A stretch of 64,000 nucleotides of DNA. Origin: Flagellimonas profundi (GTDB lineage: Bacteria > Bacteroidota > Bacteroidia > Flavobacteriales > Flavobacteriaceae). Numbering within the stretch: the stretch's first letter is position 1; each line of letters opens with the position of its first letter. The notes under the pieces were generated by a model. It had not been told where the DNA came from and did not search any database. It saw only the letters and a program-made list of their open reading frames with translations. Position numbers and translations under genes: made by a program. The stretch is from contig NZ_JAFLNM010000001.1 in NCBI RefSeq assembly GCF_017313275.1, positions 124,001 to 188,000 of the forward strand. Direction: 5' to 3'. Of this stretch, positions 44,682 to 52,338 are shown in pieces.

Positions 44682-46028
44682 ATGGACAATCAAATAAATG
44701 GGAATCCCACAAAAACTTTTTTTATCGAGATGATAACCCGTGACATTTCAATAAAAGATGCAATACTTGATTTATTGGATAATTCAATTGATGGTGCGAA
44801 TGCAATAAATCCTAATGACTATACAGGTCTTTATATTGATATTACGGTCAGTAATGACGGGTTTAAGGTAAAGGATAATTGTGGGGGTTTCACATTAGAA
44901 ACAGCAAAAAAATATGCTTTTCGATTTGGTCGTCCAGATGAAATGGTTCATAATGCCGGATCAATTGGTCGTTTTGGAGTAGGAATGAAAAGAGCGCTTT
45001 TCAAGATGGGTATGAACTTTGAAGTTGAGTCCAAAACAGATAATGATCACTTCCAAATCGATGTCGATGTTTCCCAATGGAAAAATAAGAAAAAGACAGT
45101 AACATTGGATAATGATGATGAAGAACAAATAGAAATCGATGATTGGAATTTTGAATATCAATTAATTAGTTTAGAAACGGTTAATCTTGAAGAAAACGGA
45201 ACATATATAGCTGTTTCAAATTTAAAAAAAGAGGTTTCGGCAATATTTTCAGACCCCGAATTTTTAGTGGAATTGGAGAATGATATAGAGCGGTTTCTCA
45301 ATTTTAGCTTAGAAAAAGGTCTTATCATAAGGTTAAATGGAAAGGAGCTTAAAAAAAGAGGGGTTGTCCTATTTAATGAGCAGTCAAAGCCCTATATGTA
45401 TGAAGGGATAATTGATGGGGTGACTGTTAGAATTAGCGCAGGATTGAGTCATGTTGGCGAACCTAAAGCATCCGGATGGTATATATATTGCAATGACAGA
45501 TTGGTTGTTGAAGAGAATAAATATGAAGAAACAGGTTGGGGAACCTCCAATATTCCCAAGTGGCATCCAGATTATGTGATGTTCAAGGGAGTTGTTTTCC
45601 TTGATTCAGAAGATACAATAAAACTACCCTTAACAACTACAAAAAAGGGTATCGATACCACATCCGAACTTTATAAAAAAGTACTTTTTTTTATGAGGGA
45701 AGCAATGAGTTCGGTATTGGGTTTCCTAAAAGAAGTTAGAAAGCTGGGAAGTGAAGCCAATGATTACAGAAAGATGTTAGGCGAACAAGAAGCCAATATT
45801 ACTGTGGCAGTACTCAAAACCGCAAATATAGATGAGGAAAGGCTGTTTATTTCTCCAGAAATCGATTTAGATACAATTGCAGATAAAAAAAGCCATGTTC
45901 GGATAGCCTATAATGTAGATAGGGAGCTGGCTTCCAAAGCCAAACAACATTCTGAATGCTCGAGTTTTAAGCAATTGGGAGAATATACTTTTGAATATTA
46001 CCTAAAAATGGAAGAATTAACCAATTAG
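44682..46028 (+). CDS. GHKL/HSP90-type ATPase of the phosphorothioation island (MORC-like)
   Basis: A 448-residue protein with a GHKL ATP-binding domain: AILDLLDNSIDGAN (N-box, residues 26-39), VKDNCGGF (G1), GSIGRFGVGMKRALF (G2 with lid) and a later strand-rich part. This pattern is closest to prokaryotic MORC-type ATPases linked with defence loci. After it comes a helical C-terminal region. It starts 10 bases after the DndE-ATPase gene and 5 before its partner, so all belong to one transcript. Probable role: part of a restriction-like effector that reads unmodified DNA; inferred. Confidence 0.82.
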   Translation: MDNQINGNPTKTFFIEMITRDISIKDAILDLLDNSIDGANAINPNDYTGLYIDITVSNDGFKVKDNCGGFTLETAKKYAFRFGRPDEMVHNAGSIGRFGVGMKRALFKMGMNFEVESKTDNDHFQIDVDVSQWKNKKKTVTLDNDDEEQIEIDDWNFEYQLISLETVNLEENGTYIAVSNLKKEVSAIFSDPEFLVELENDIERFLNFSLEKGLIIRLNGKELKKRGVVLFNEQSKPYMYEGIIDGVTVRISAGLSHVGEPKASGWYIYCNDRLVVEENKYEETGWGTSNIPKWHPDYVMFKGVVFLDSEDTIKLPLTTTKKGIDTTSELYKKVLFFMREAMSSVLGFLKEVRKLGSEANDYRKMLGEQEANITVAVLKTANIDEERLFISPEIDLDTIADKKSHVRIAYNVDRELASKAKQHSECSSFKQLGEYTFEYYLKMEELTN

Positions 46029-46033
46029 GAGAT

Positions 46034-46966
46034 ATGAATAGTCCAAAAAAGTTAAACTACGAGGTTCGCCCTGTTAAGTTTACTGAAAGAAAAATGATGT
46101 TGGCAATCCTCCAGCGTGTGTGTGGTTATTTTGGGAATAAATACCAATACATTGGATTCGGGGGGCTTACATTTACCGATTTTAAACTTTTCCATAAGGA
46201 ACTACATGTTGATGAAATGACGACAATCGAAGCTGGCTCTTTTAGTAAAGAAAAAATAGAATTCAATTCTCCCTACTCATTTATTAAGATATTTATGGAA
46301 GGTAGTACCTCGGCTTTAAATAAAATAGACTTAAAGAAAAAGAGCCTAGTTTGGCTTGACTATGATGGGGTATTGGATGATTATATGTTCGATGACATAA
46401 CCTTGTTGTTCTCAAAACTACCCGAAGGAAGTATTTATGTGATTTCTTGCAATAAAGAACTCAAGTTTTCTGAAACAAATACTGAATATACTACAGAGCA
46501 GTTTAAAGAGAAGTTTGGAAGTTTGGTTCCTTTCGATTTGTCAAATGAGGATTTTTCGGGCCTAAATAACCATAAAACTATTAGAAAAATGTTGTTGTCT
46601 CACATTCAGAAAGTACTTAAAGAAAGATCTGGGATAGAATCGGAGCTTAACTTTCATCAATTGTTCAATGTAATCTACAGAGAAAACCGAGGAGCTAATA
46701 TGTTTACATATGGTGGGGTTTTGGGAGGCGACAATTTTAACCCGGAAGAATTAAGTTTAGTTGATTTTGATTTTTTTAATCCTGAGGACAATGCATACAA
46801 AATCGAAATGCCAAATTTAACTCGAAAAGAAGTAGAGTTGATAAATAGTAAAATTCACCTTAAAGAAAAAGAATTATTGGAAATGAACGTGATTTCTGAG
46901 AATGATTTGGAAAAATACAAAAAGAGCTATAAGTATATGCCTCATTTTTATGACATCAGAGTGTGA
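46034..46966 (+). CDS. Unknown partner of the GHKL ATPase, 310 residues
   Basis: Soluble. The N-terminal two thirds have a Rossmann-like pattern (YIGFGGLTFTDFKLF, TTIEAGSFSKEK, SLVWLDYDGVLDDYMFDDI), reminiscent of O-methyltransferase-like proteins that accompany HSP90-type ATPases in defence islands. A C-terminal extension carries MFTYGGVLGGDNFN. The usual AdoMet GxGxG loop is not obvious, so it may not be a methyltransferase. It closes the operon 442 bases before the mobilisation genes. Confidence 0.55.
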   Translation: MNSPKKLNYEVRPVKFTERKMMLAILQRVCGYFGNKYQYIGFGGLTFTDFKLFHKELHVDEMTTIEAGSFSKEKIEFNSPYSFIKIFMEGSTSALNKIDLKKKSLVWLDYDGVLDDYMFDDITLLFSKLPEGSIYVISCNKELKFSETNTEYTTEQFKEKFGSLVPFDLSNEDFSGLNNHKTIRKMLLSHIQKVLKERSGIESELNFHQLFNVIYRENRGANMFTYGGVLGGDNFNPEELSLVDFDFFNPEDNAYKIEMPNLTRKEVELINSKIHLKEKELLEMNVISENDLEKYKKSYKYMPHFYDIRV

Positions 46967-47340
46967 TTGGAATCTTTTTTAATATTGACCGAGGTTAAAA
47001 TGAGTTTTATAGAAATACGCTATTATGTGTACTGTCCACTTCTTAACCTAGTACTTGAAAAGAACCTTTTATAGGCTCAGTTGTAGATCTTTAAACAAAT
47101 TTGAGAGCCTTCATCAAGTATGAAATAGGTTCAAGATTTTGAATTTTAAAACGGTATTCTTTATTCTTCCCTTCCCACAAAAATACATCTTTGTGATTTC
47201 GCCCAATCCTTGATTTTCAATTAAGAAAATACATTGGATAGATTTACCGTACATATAACCGTGTACGACAAAACCCTTGCAAGTAATCCATAGGCCATAG
47301 GTTTGTGATATAATTAATTGGAGGTCACGAAGCAAGTTGT
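46967..47340. other. AT-rich intergenic region between the defence cargo and mobilisation genes
   Basis: Contains no convincing gene. A minus-strand frame at 47114-47335 starts at TTG, has no recognised family and is judged non-coding. The 3' end carries the candidate oriT described separately. Confidence 0.5.
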
Positions 47341-47370
47341 GTTTTTGCTAACAAAAACCCTGCGCACCTT
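47341..47370 (+). other. Candidate origin of transfer (oriT) with nic-like site
   Basis: An inverted repeat GTTTTTG-CTAA-CAAAAAC (47341-47358) is followed at once by CCTGCGCACC, resembling the CCTG|C nic pattern of MOBP relaxases such as RP4. It lies 39 bases before the MobC-like gene and next to the relaxase gene, where oriTs normally are. If correct, the nick would be near 47362/47363. Confidence 0.5.
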
Positions 47371-47408
47371 GTTTGCAGTTTGCCTTGTGATCCGTTAAAT
47401 CATTTGAA

Positions 47409-47756
47409 ATGGGAAGGCCAAAAAAAGAACTTGGGTTATTAAAAACAATACAGGTCAATGTCAGGATGACTGCTGCTGATCATTCCAAAGTTTCCGTTAA
47501 TGCAGAAACCATCGGGCTGTCCGTTGCCGAATATATCCGAAGAAAATGTACGGGAAAATCCTTGCCGAATAAAAAGATAACCCCATTGGACAGGAAACTC
47601 TTTGTCGACTTGAGCCGGGTGGGAAACAACCTGAACCAACTTGCCAGGGTGTCAAACTCAGGTATCCGTGACCCGTTCAATATCATTAAACAATTGGAGG
47701 AGGTAAAAATGCTGTTGCAACAGCTCAAATCAAGTATAGCGAACAATGATAGGTAA
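47409..47756 (+). CDS. mobC: MobC-like relaxosome protein (ribbon-helix-helix type)
   Basis: A 115-residue protein: MGRPKKELG, a basic strand (IQVNVRMTAADHSKVSV), the YIRRKC helix and the family signature DLSRVGNNLNQLARVSN. It would bind oriT beside the relaxase and help strand opening. It overlaps the relaxase gene by 11 bases. Confidence 0.85.
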   Translation: MGRPKKELGLLKTIQVNVRMTAADHSKVSVNAETIGLSVAEYIRRKCTGKSLPNKKITPLDRKLFVDLSRVGNNLNQLARVSNSGIRDPFNIIKQLEEVKMLLQQLKSSIANNDR

Positions 47757-48795
47757 GATAACCATAGGAAAGGATTTTTACGGTGTTCTTGCCTACAATG
47801 AAAAAAAGGTAAGCGAAGGTGTAGGGTATGTAATCGATTCCAATATCGGACAATCCACAGCGGTGAATATGACACAGGAATTCAATTTGATCAGGCAATT
47901 GCGGCCAGGATTGGGCAATGCGGTCCTCCATGTTTCCTTGAACCTGCCCTACTCAGATCAATTAAACGATAAGGAGTTTGCTTCATTCGGATGCGACTAT
48001 CTAATGAAGATGGGTTTCGATAACAACCAGTTCATTATGTACCGTCATAAGGACACGGAACACGAACACATCCATATAGTGGCCAATAGGGTCAGGTATT
48101 CGGGTAGGATAACGAGTGACAGTAACATTAAAAGAAGAAGCCGGGAAGTGCTCAATGATTTGGAGAGGAAATATGGATTGACTCAAATTTCAACAAAAAT
48201 TGGTGGAAAAAAATCACTTGATCAAAAGGAAATAGAGAAAACCCTGAGAACAGGCGATGTACCTATCAAACTTGTCCTACAGGAGCGAATTGGTTCGGCA
48301 ATCTCAAAAGCAATGGACACAACAGAATTTATCAAGTTGCTACAAGAGCAAAATATCTCGCCAAGATTCAACGTAAGCAAAACCACAGGCAGGGTTTCGG
48401 GGATATCTTTCAAATATCATGATGTGGTATATAAAGGCAGTACCCTAGGCAAAAAATTCTCATGGAACAGTATTATAAAACAAATCGATTATGAGCAAAC
48501 AAGAGACCGTTCAGTTATATTATCGGCTAATGGAAAAGAACGAGGAACTGATCAAGCTGACGAAGGAAACGATGAAGGAACAGTCAAGGTTGAACCAAGA
48601 AATAATGGGACTGCAAAAGGCACTCGAAATTCTGCTCAACAATCAAAAAGTCATGTGGGGGAAATTAAGGAAAATGGAATAGTCGAGTCTTTAATGGATG
48701 AATCGGAATGGAATCCTTTTAAGCTGGAACTTACTGACCATGGTGCCAGAAAAAAGTCTGAAAGAAAGAAGAAAAGAAAGGGATTGAACAAATAA
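47746..48795 (+). CDS. mobA: MobA/VirD2-type relaxase (MOBP family)
   Basis: A 349-residue nicking enzyme that covalently attaches to transferred DNA. The metal-binding motif III reads HKDTEHEHIHIVANRV (three His/Glu ligands) near residues 101-116, and the likely catalytic tyrosine is in VLAYNEKK (Tyr17). The C-terminal 110 residues are low-complexity, Glu/Lys/Asn-rich and of different character, and in that stretch another frame is open (48491-48682). This short version has no helicase or primase part. Confidence 0.88.
   Translation: MIGKITIGKDFYGVLAYNEKKVSEGVGYVIDSNIGQSTAVNMTQEFNLIRQLRPGLGNAVLHVSLNLPYSDQLNDKEFASFGCDYLMKMGFDNNQFIMYRHKDTEHEHIHIVANRVRYSGRITSDSNIKRRSREVLNDLERKYGLTQISTKIGGKKSLDQKEIEKTLRTGDVPIKLVLQERIGSAISKAMDTTEFIKLLQEQNISPRFNVSKTTGRVSGISFKYHDVVYKGSTLGKKFSWNSIIKQIDYEQTRDRSVILSANGKERGTDQADEGNDEGTVKVEPRNNGTAKGTRNSAQQSKSHVGEIKENGIVESLMDESEWNPFKLELTDHGARKKSERKKKRKGLNK
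48491..48682 (+). CDS. Candidate overlapping coiled-coil gene inside the relaxase gene
   Basis: The +1 shifted frame reads MSKQETVQLYYRLMEKNEEL and continues as a regular heptad-like helix (LIKLTKETMKEQSRLNQEIM, LQKALEILLNNQKVMWGKLR) to a stop at 48682, 63 residues. The composition is that of a real coiled coil, while the relaxase frame here is low-complexity. ColE1-type plasmids encode small MbeB/MbeD proteins in the same nested way. No strong ribosome-binding site is visible, as is common in Bacteroidota. Confidence 0.5.
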   Translation: MSKQETVQLYYRLMEKNEELIKLTKETMKEQSRLNQEIMGLQKALEILLNNQKVMWGKLRKME

Positions 48796-48821
48796 ATCGA
48801 ATCAGAGTGTCGTAAAATTCA

Positions 48822-49073
48822 ATGGGCAATCAAGTAAACATACAACCCCTTAATCTGACCGGTAAGGCGTTTTGCGAAAAGCTTGGTGTATCGTACAATG
48901 GCCAGATCATGCAGGCTTTACGGGATCTAGGATTAGTCAGTTTTTTCAAAGTTGGCAAAAAATACCTGTATGCTTATGAAGACATTTATTCGGTCAATCA
49001 AAAACTCAGAAAAGGGGAAATATCGATAAGAGTGGACAAAGGGTATTATATCACTATTAATGAAGTAGTTTAA
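48822..49073 (+). CDS. Helix-turn-helix protein, excisionase-like
   Basis: An 83-residue DNA-binding protein (LNLTGKAFCEKLGVSYNGQI, FFKVGKKYLYAYEDIYSVNQ) with the MerR/excisionase winged-helix pattern. Located between the mobilisation genes and the integrase, the place of recombination directionality factors in Bacteroidetes ICEs. Its stop lies only 19 bases before the convergent integrase stop. Confidence 0.65.
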   Translation: MGNQVNIQPLNLTGKAFCEKLGVSYNGQIMQALRDLGLVSFFKVGKKYLYAYEDIYSVNQKLRKGEISIRVDKGYYITINEVV

Positions 49074-49092
49074 GTATTGCATGAAAAGCACT

Positions 49093-50283
49093 TCAACCGA
49101 ACAATCGATTCATTTCCTCTGCTTCTTCCTTATGGTAAAAATCTTTTAAATAATGCTGTGTGGTGGACAATTTGGTATGCCCCAATAGTTTGGAGATCAT
49201 TAACAGCCCAGTATCTTTTTTTACCGCAAAGTCGGCGAAGGAATGTTTTGCCATATGCATATTTACCCATTTTCCTATTTCTGCTTTTTCACAGGCATTA
49301 CGCAATGACCGGTTAATAGCATTATTGGCGATATATAATTTGTGTTCTATTTCTTCTGCATTTTTATTGTCCATTCCATAAAGGGGAGGAAAGATAAAAG
49401 TATTGTTTCTGCCTTTATAATTTTCTAGTATAGCCACAGCCTTAGGAGTCAAAGGCAAAGTTCTTTTTGCACCGGCTCTAGTTCTGGATTTGCCCATAGT
49501 ATATACGATTTCATTTCCGGCAATATTTTCCCATTTAAGCTTGCATATATCAGAAAATCTCATGCCAGCTGTATAGAAGGAAAATAGGAACATGTCCCTG
49601 GCTTTGATCATCCCTTTGAATCTTACAGGGATTTCCAATTCTGAAAGTTTGGTGATTTCTTCAAAAGTCAATGAGTCTTTTTCAACATTCTCAGTTACTA
49701 TTGTATAGCCTCTTATGGGATTTTCCTTTATAACACCCATTTTCATTGCTTTATTTAGAACTGCATACATTGACTTGAAATTCGAGGCGACGGTATTAAT
49801 TTTATTCCCTTTTTCAAGCATCCATTTTTCATAATCCTTGGCGAATTGTACGGAAAGATCGGAGAATGAAACGTAGCTCGAGAATTTTTTTAGTTTTTGG
49901 ATGTACTTCTGTTGTGTGTTGGCAGTGCGGATTTTACCTTTTAACCTAGCTTCATCGACTATTTGTTGATAGAAGTCCAAAAAAGAACTAGTATCATACT
50001 TCTTGTTATTCTTATAAAGAAGGAGCAAGCGTTTGGCCGAAATCCCTTTATTATTGTAATAGATTTGTTGAACAGAGATCAATAAGGATTGGAGATTGGC
50101 GTTCAGTTTTTCTTCAAGTGGATGCCTTTTTATTTTTTTCTTTTTGTCGTCCCACTGGTTTTTTAGTACGGATATTCCAGAGTCAATATACTGGACATCC
50201 TTTTTAGAAGTCTCAATTTTAAGTCTGATTAATTGGGTACCGTTCTTTTTTAAATAAGAGGAAAGATAATAGTTAAAATTCAT
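49093..50283 (-). CDS. int: Tyrosine recombinase (ICE integrase)
   Basis: A 396-residue recombinase: N-terminal arm-binding domain (YYLSSYLKKNGTQLIRLK), SAM-like core-binding domain (residues 105-200) and catalytic domain. Active-site residues seen: AGMRFSD (Arg I), the beta-hairpin KSRTRAG/KRTLPL (Lys), LLGHTKLSTTQHY (His and nucleophile Tyr). The normally invariant HxxR reads HMAK (HMAKHSFADFA), so Arg II is replaced by Lys. I start at ATG 50283, which lies in an ATTAGTTCGG direct repeat; a longer reading runs through a terminator and is discounted. The integrase and repeat mark the right end of the ICE. Confidence 0.9.
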   Translation of the reverse strand: MNFNYYLSSYLKKNGTQLIRLKIETSKKDVQYIDSGISVLKNQWDDKKKKIKRHPLEEKLNANLQSLLISVQQIYYNNKGISAKRLLLLYKNNKKYDTSSFLDFYQQIVDEARLKGKIRTANTQQKYIQKLKKFSSYVSFSDLSVQFAKDYEKWMLEKGNKINTVASNFKSMYAVLNKAMKMGVIKENPIRGYTIVTENVEKDSLTFEEITKLSELEIPVRFKGMIKARDMFLFSFYTAGMRFSDICKLKWENIAGNEIVYTMGKSRTRAGAKRTLPLTPKAVAILENYKGRNNTFIFPPLYGMDNKNAEEIEHKLYIANNAINRSLRNACEKAEIGKWVNMHMAKHSFADFAVKKDTGLLMISKLLGHTKLSTTQHYLKDFYHKEEAEEMNRLFG

Positions 50284-50302
50284 TAGTTCGGTATTAGTTC
50301 GG
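50282..50302. repeat. Direct repeat ATTAGTTCGG at the integrase start (arm or att candidate)
   Basis: Two copies of attagttcgg, at 50282-50291 and 50293-50302, are one base apart, giving an 11-base period. Located at the start of int and 43 bases from the terminator of yebC. Could be integrase arm sites, an operator of int, or part of attR. Confidence 0.7.
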
Positions 50303-50344
50303 AATATGCATAAATATAATGAAATATAAAGGATTATAAACAAT

Positions 50345-50372
50345 AAAAGCCTCTATTGATATAGAGGCTTTT
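50345..50372 (-). terminator. Intrinsic terminator downstream of yebC
   Basis: A perfect 12-base stem, AAAAGCCTCTAT-TGAT-ATAGAGGCTTTT, with T-tracts on both strands. It ends yebC transcription (minus strand) 28 bases after its stop and shields the host from the ICE. The ICE boundary therefore probably lies between 50284 and 50345. Confidence 0.85.
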
Positions 50373-50399
50373 ACGTGTATTTAAAGGGTGTGAGCGTAT

Positions 50400-51110
50400 T
50401 TATTCCTGCATGGTGTGGTACACATTCTGTACATCATCGTCCTCCTCAATTTTCTCAAGTAATTTTTCCACATCGGCAGCTTCCTCTTCATTAAGTTCTT
50501 TGGTTACTTGTGGGATACGGTCAAAGCCTGAAGAAATGATTTCGACTTCCCTGGATTCCAATTCTTTTTGAATGGCCCCAAAATTTTCGAAAGGGGCGTA
50601 GATATGGATGCCATCCTCATCCACAAAAACCTCTTCGGCACCAAAATCGATCATTTCAAGCTCCAGCTCTTCAGGGTCGATTCCTTCTCCGTTAATAGTA
50701 AAGTTGCAGGTATGGTCAAACATAAACTCAACTGAACCTGACGTGCCCAAACTTCCATTGCATTTATTGAAGTAACTGCGAATGTTTGCAACGGTCCTGG
50801 TATTGTTGTCCGTTGCGGTCTCGATTAAAATGGCAATCCCATGGGGTGCATAGCCTTCGAAAAGCACTTCTTTGTAGTCACCCTGACTTTTGTCCGAAGC
50901 CCTTTTAATGGCACGCTCAATATTGTCTTTGGGCATGTTCACGGACTTGGCATTCTGAATCACGGCACGTAGCTTGGAATTGGCATCAGGGTCGGGACCA
51001 CCTTCCTTAACTGCCATTACAATGTCCTTTCCAATTCTGGTAAATGCTTTGGACATGGCTGCCCAACGCTTCATTTTTCGTGCTTTTCTAAATTCGAACG
51101 CTCTTCCCAT
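50400..51110 (-). CDS. yebC: YebC/PmpR-family protein
   Basis: A 236-residue conserved protein with the family start GRAFEFRKARKMKRW and the motifs AVKEGGPDPDANSKLRAVIQ and NMPKDNIERAIKRA. Members act as transcription factors or, for the YebC type, help ribosomes through proline-rich stalls. Housekeeping gene, probably the landing site of the ICE because its terminator abuts the integrase gene. Confidence 0.95.
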   Translation of the reverse strand: MGRAFEFRKARKMKRWAAMSKAFTRIGKDIVMAVKEGGPDPDANSKLRAVIQNAKSVNMPKDNIERAIKRASDKSQGDYKEVLFEGYAPHGIAILIETATDNNTRTVANIRSYFNKCNGSLGTSGSVEFMFDHTCNFTINGEGIDPEELELEMIDFGAEEVFVDEDGIHIYAPFENFGAIQKELESREVEIISSGFDRIPQVTKELNEEEAADVEKLLEKIEEDDDVQNVYHTMQE

Positions 51111-51175
51111 AAAATCTTAAATTCTGGATGAAGGCAAATTTAGCAAAAAAAGCACCTTTGTCAAGTTGAATATTA

Positions 51176-51463
51176 TCAACCTTGGGCTACAATATTTTCA
51201 ATGGTTTTTGCCAGGTCAATATCTTTTTGGGTAACACCGCCCGCATCATGCGTGCTGAGTTTTATGGAAAGACTGTTGTAGACATTTTCCCAATTGGGAT
51301 GATGGTTTTGCTGTTCACATTCAAAAGCGATATGTGTCATCACGGAGAAAGCCTCTTTAAAGTCCTTGAAAGTGAACGATTTCTCGATCATTTCATCTTT
51401 TAGGGCCCAACCTGATAGATTTTTTAATGCCTCTTCAATTTCATTGGTGTTCAACTTCTTCAT
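51176..51463 (-). CDS. 4a-hydroxytetrahydrobiopterin dehydratase
   Basis: A 95-residue enzyme that recycles the pterin cofactor after phenylalanine hydroxylation. The catalytic motif region EQQNHHPNWENVYN holds the two adjacent His and the Trp-Asn pattern of the family, followed by LSTHDAGGVTQKD, which ends in the conserved D-x-G-G-V-T. Full length. Confidence 0.93.
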   Translation of the reverse strand: MKKLNTNEIEEALKNLSGWALKDEMIEKSFTFKDFKEAFSVMTHIAFECEQQNHHPNWENVYNSLSIKLSTHDAGGVTQKDIDLAKTIENIVAQG

Positions 51464-51512
51464 ACATCTGTGTTTTTCTTAAAGTTAACCAATAACAAAT
51501 GGAATGGAAAAC

Positions 51513-52331
51513 TTATACAGGAAGATGATGTTCAATAATCTCTTGACAACTAATACGTAGGTTTTTCGGGAGAATATTGTCCTTGGGCAAAGCTGCTAAA
51601 TATCGGTCTTCATTGGTGGTATAGACTCTTTTGTATATGGGATGATAATTTCCCAAATGATCAATGACCTCTTTGATGAATTCCTCGTGCTGGATGAGGT
51701 CGCTACTGCCCAAATGATAAATACCTGTTTTGTTCCTGTTGATGAGGTAATGGATTTGTTGTGTGAGCCTGTCGTCGTTGGTTACGTTGATGATCAAGTT
51801 CGGAAACACTTCAATAGGCTCGTTGTTCGCTATGTTTTCCTTGATTTCCTTGATTCTTGGCGACGAGTTGCCAAAGACCATGGGCACCCTCAAAATGGCG
51901 GATTTTCCTTTGGGTAACCGCATCATCATGTTCTCGATCTTGATTTTTAACCGACCATATACACTTAACGACAAGGTTTTGTCATGTTCGTACGATGGAA
52001 ACTTGCTATAGGCATCAAACACATTGGCCGATGAAATAAAGTACAATTTGGCATCTGTCTTTACCAAATACTCCATCAAATGCTGATGTGCCTGTATCTG
52101 GGCAGGAAAATTTCCACGAAGCGCGGATACGATAATATCGGGTTTTACTTGCTCGAGCACCTGAAAAATATCATCCTCCTCCAGATCGTACCTTATAAAT
52201 TGTTTGTTTTCGGCAAAAGAGCGGTTGGAATAATAGGTGCCGTAAGTATCAAAATAGGAGCAGAGTTCTTTGTATATGGCATTGCCAACAAATCCACTTG
52301 CTCCTAATATCAATATCTTTTTTTTATCCAA
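51513..52331 (-). CDS. NAD(P)-dependent SDR sugar-nucleotide-type protein (RmlD-like)
   Basis: A 272-residue Rossmann protein: nucleotide-binding ILGASGFVGNAIYKEL at the N-terminus, DIIVSALRGN, a Ser in FISSANVFDAY and the catalytic YGRLKIK pair. The fold is that of dTDP-4-dehydrorhamnose reductase (RmlD) and related extended SDRs, but the substrate cannot be told. It lies between the pterin dehydratase and gcvT, 7 bases from gcvT. Confidence 0.85.
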   Translation of the reverse strand: MDKKKILILGASGFVGNAIYKELCSYFDTYGTYYSNRSFAENKQFIRYDLEEDDIFQVLEQVKPDIIVSALRGNFPAQIQAHQHLMEYLVKTDAKLYFISSANVFDAYSKFPSYEHDKTLSLSVYGRLKIKIENMMMRLPKGKSAILRVPMVFGNSSPRIKEIKENIANNEPIEVFPNLIINVTNDDRLTQQIHYLINRNKTGIYHLGSSDLIQHEEFIKEVIDHLGNYHPIYKRVYTTNEDRYLAALPKDNILPKNLRISCQEIIEHHLPV

Positions 52332-52338
52332 AGGCTAA

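Noticed and set aside
47114..47335. 73-codon minus-strand frame before the mobilisation genes
   Set aside because: Starts at TTG, no family, AT-rich; it lies where non-coding oriT-flanking sequence is expected.
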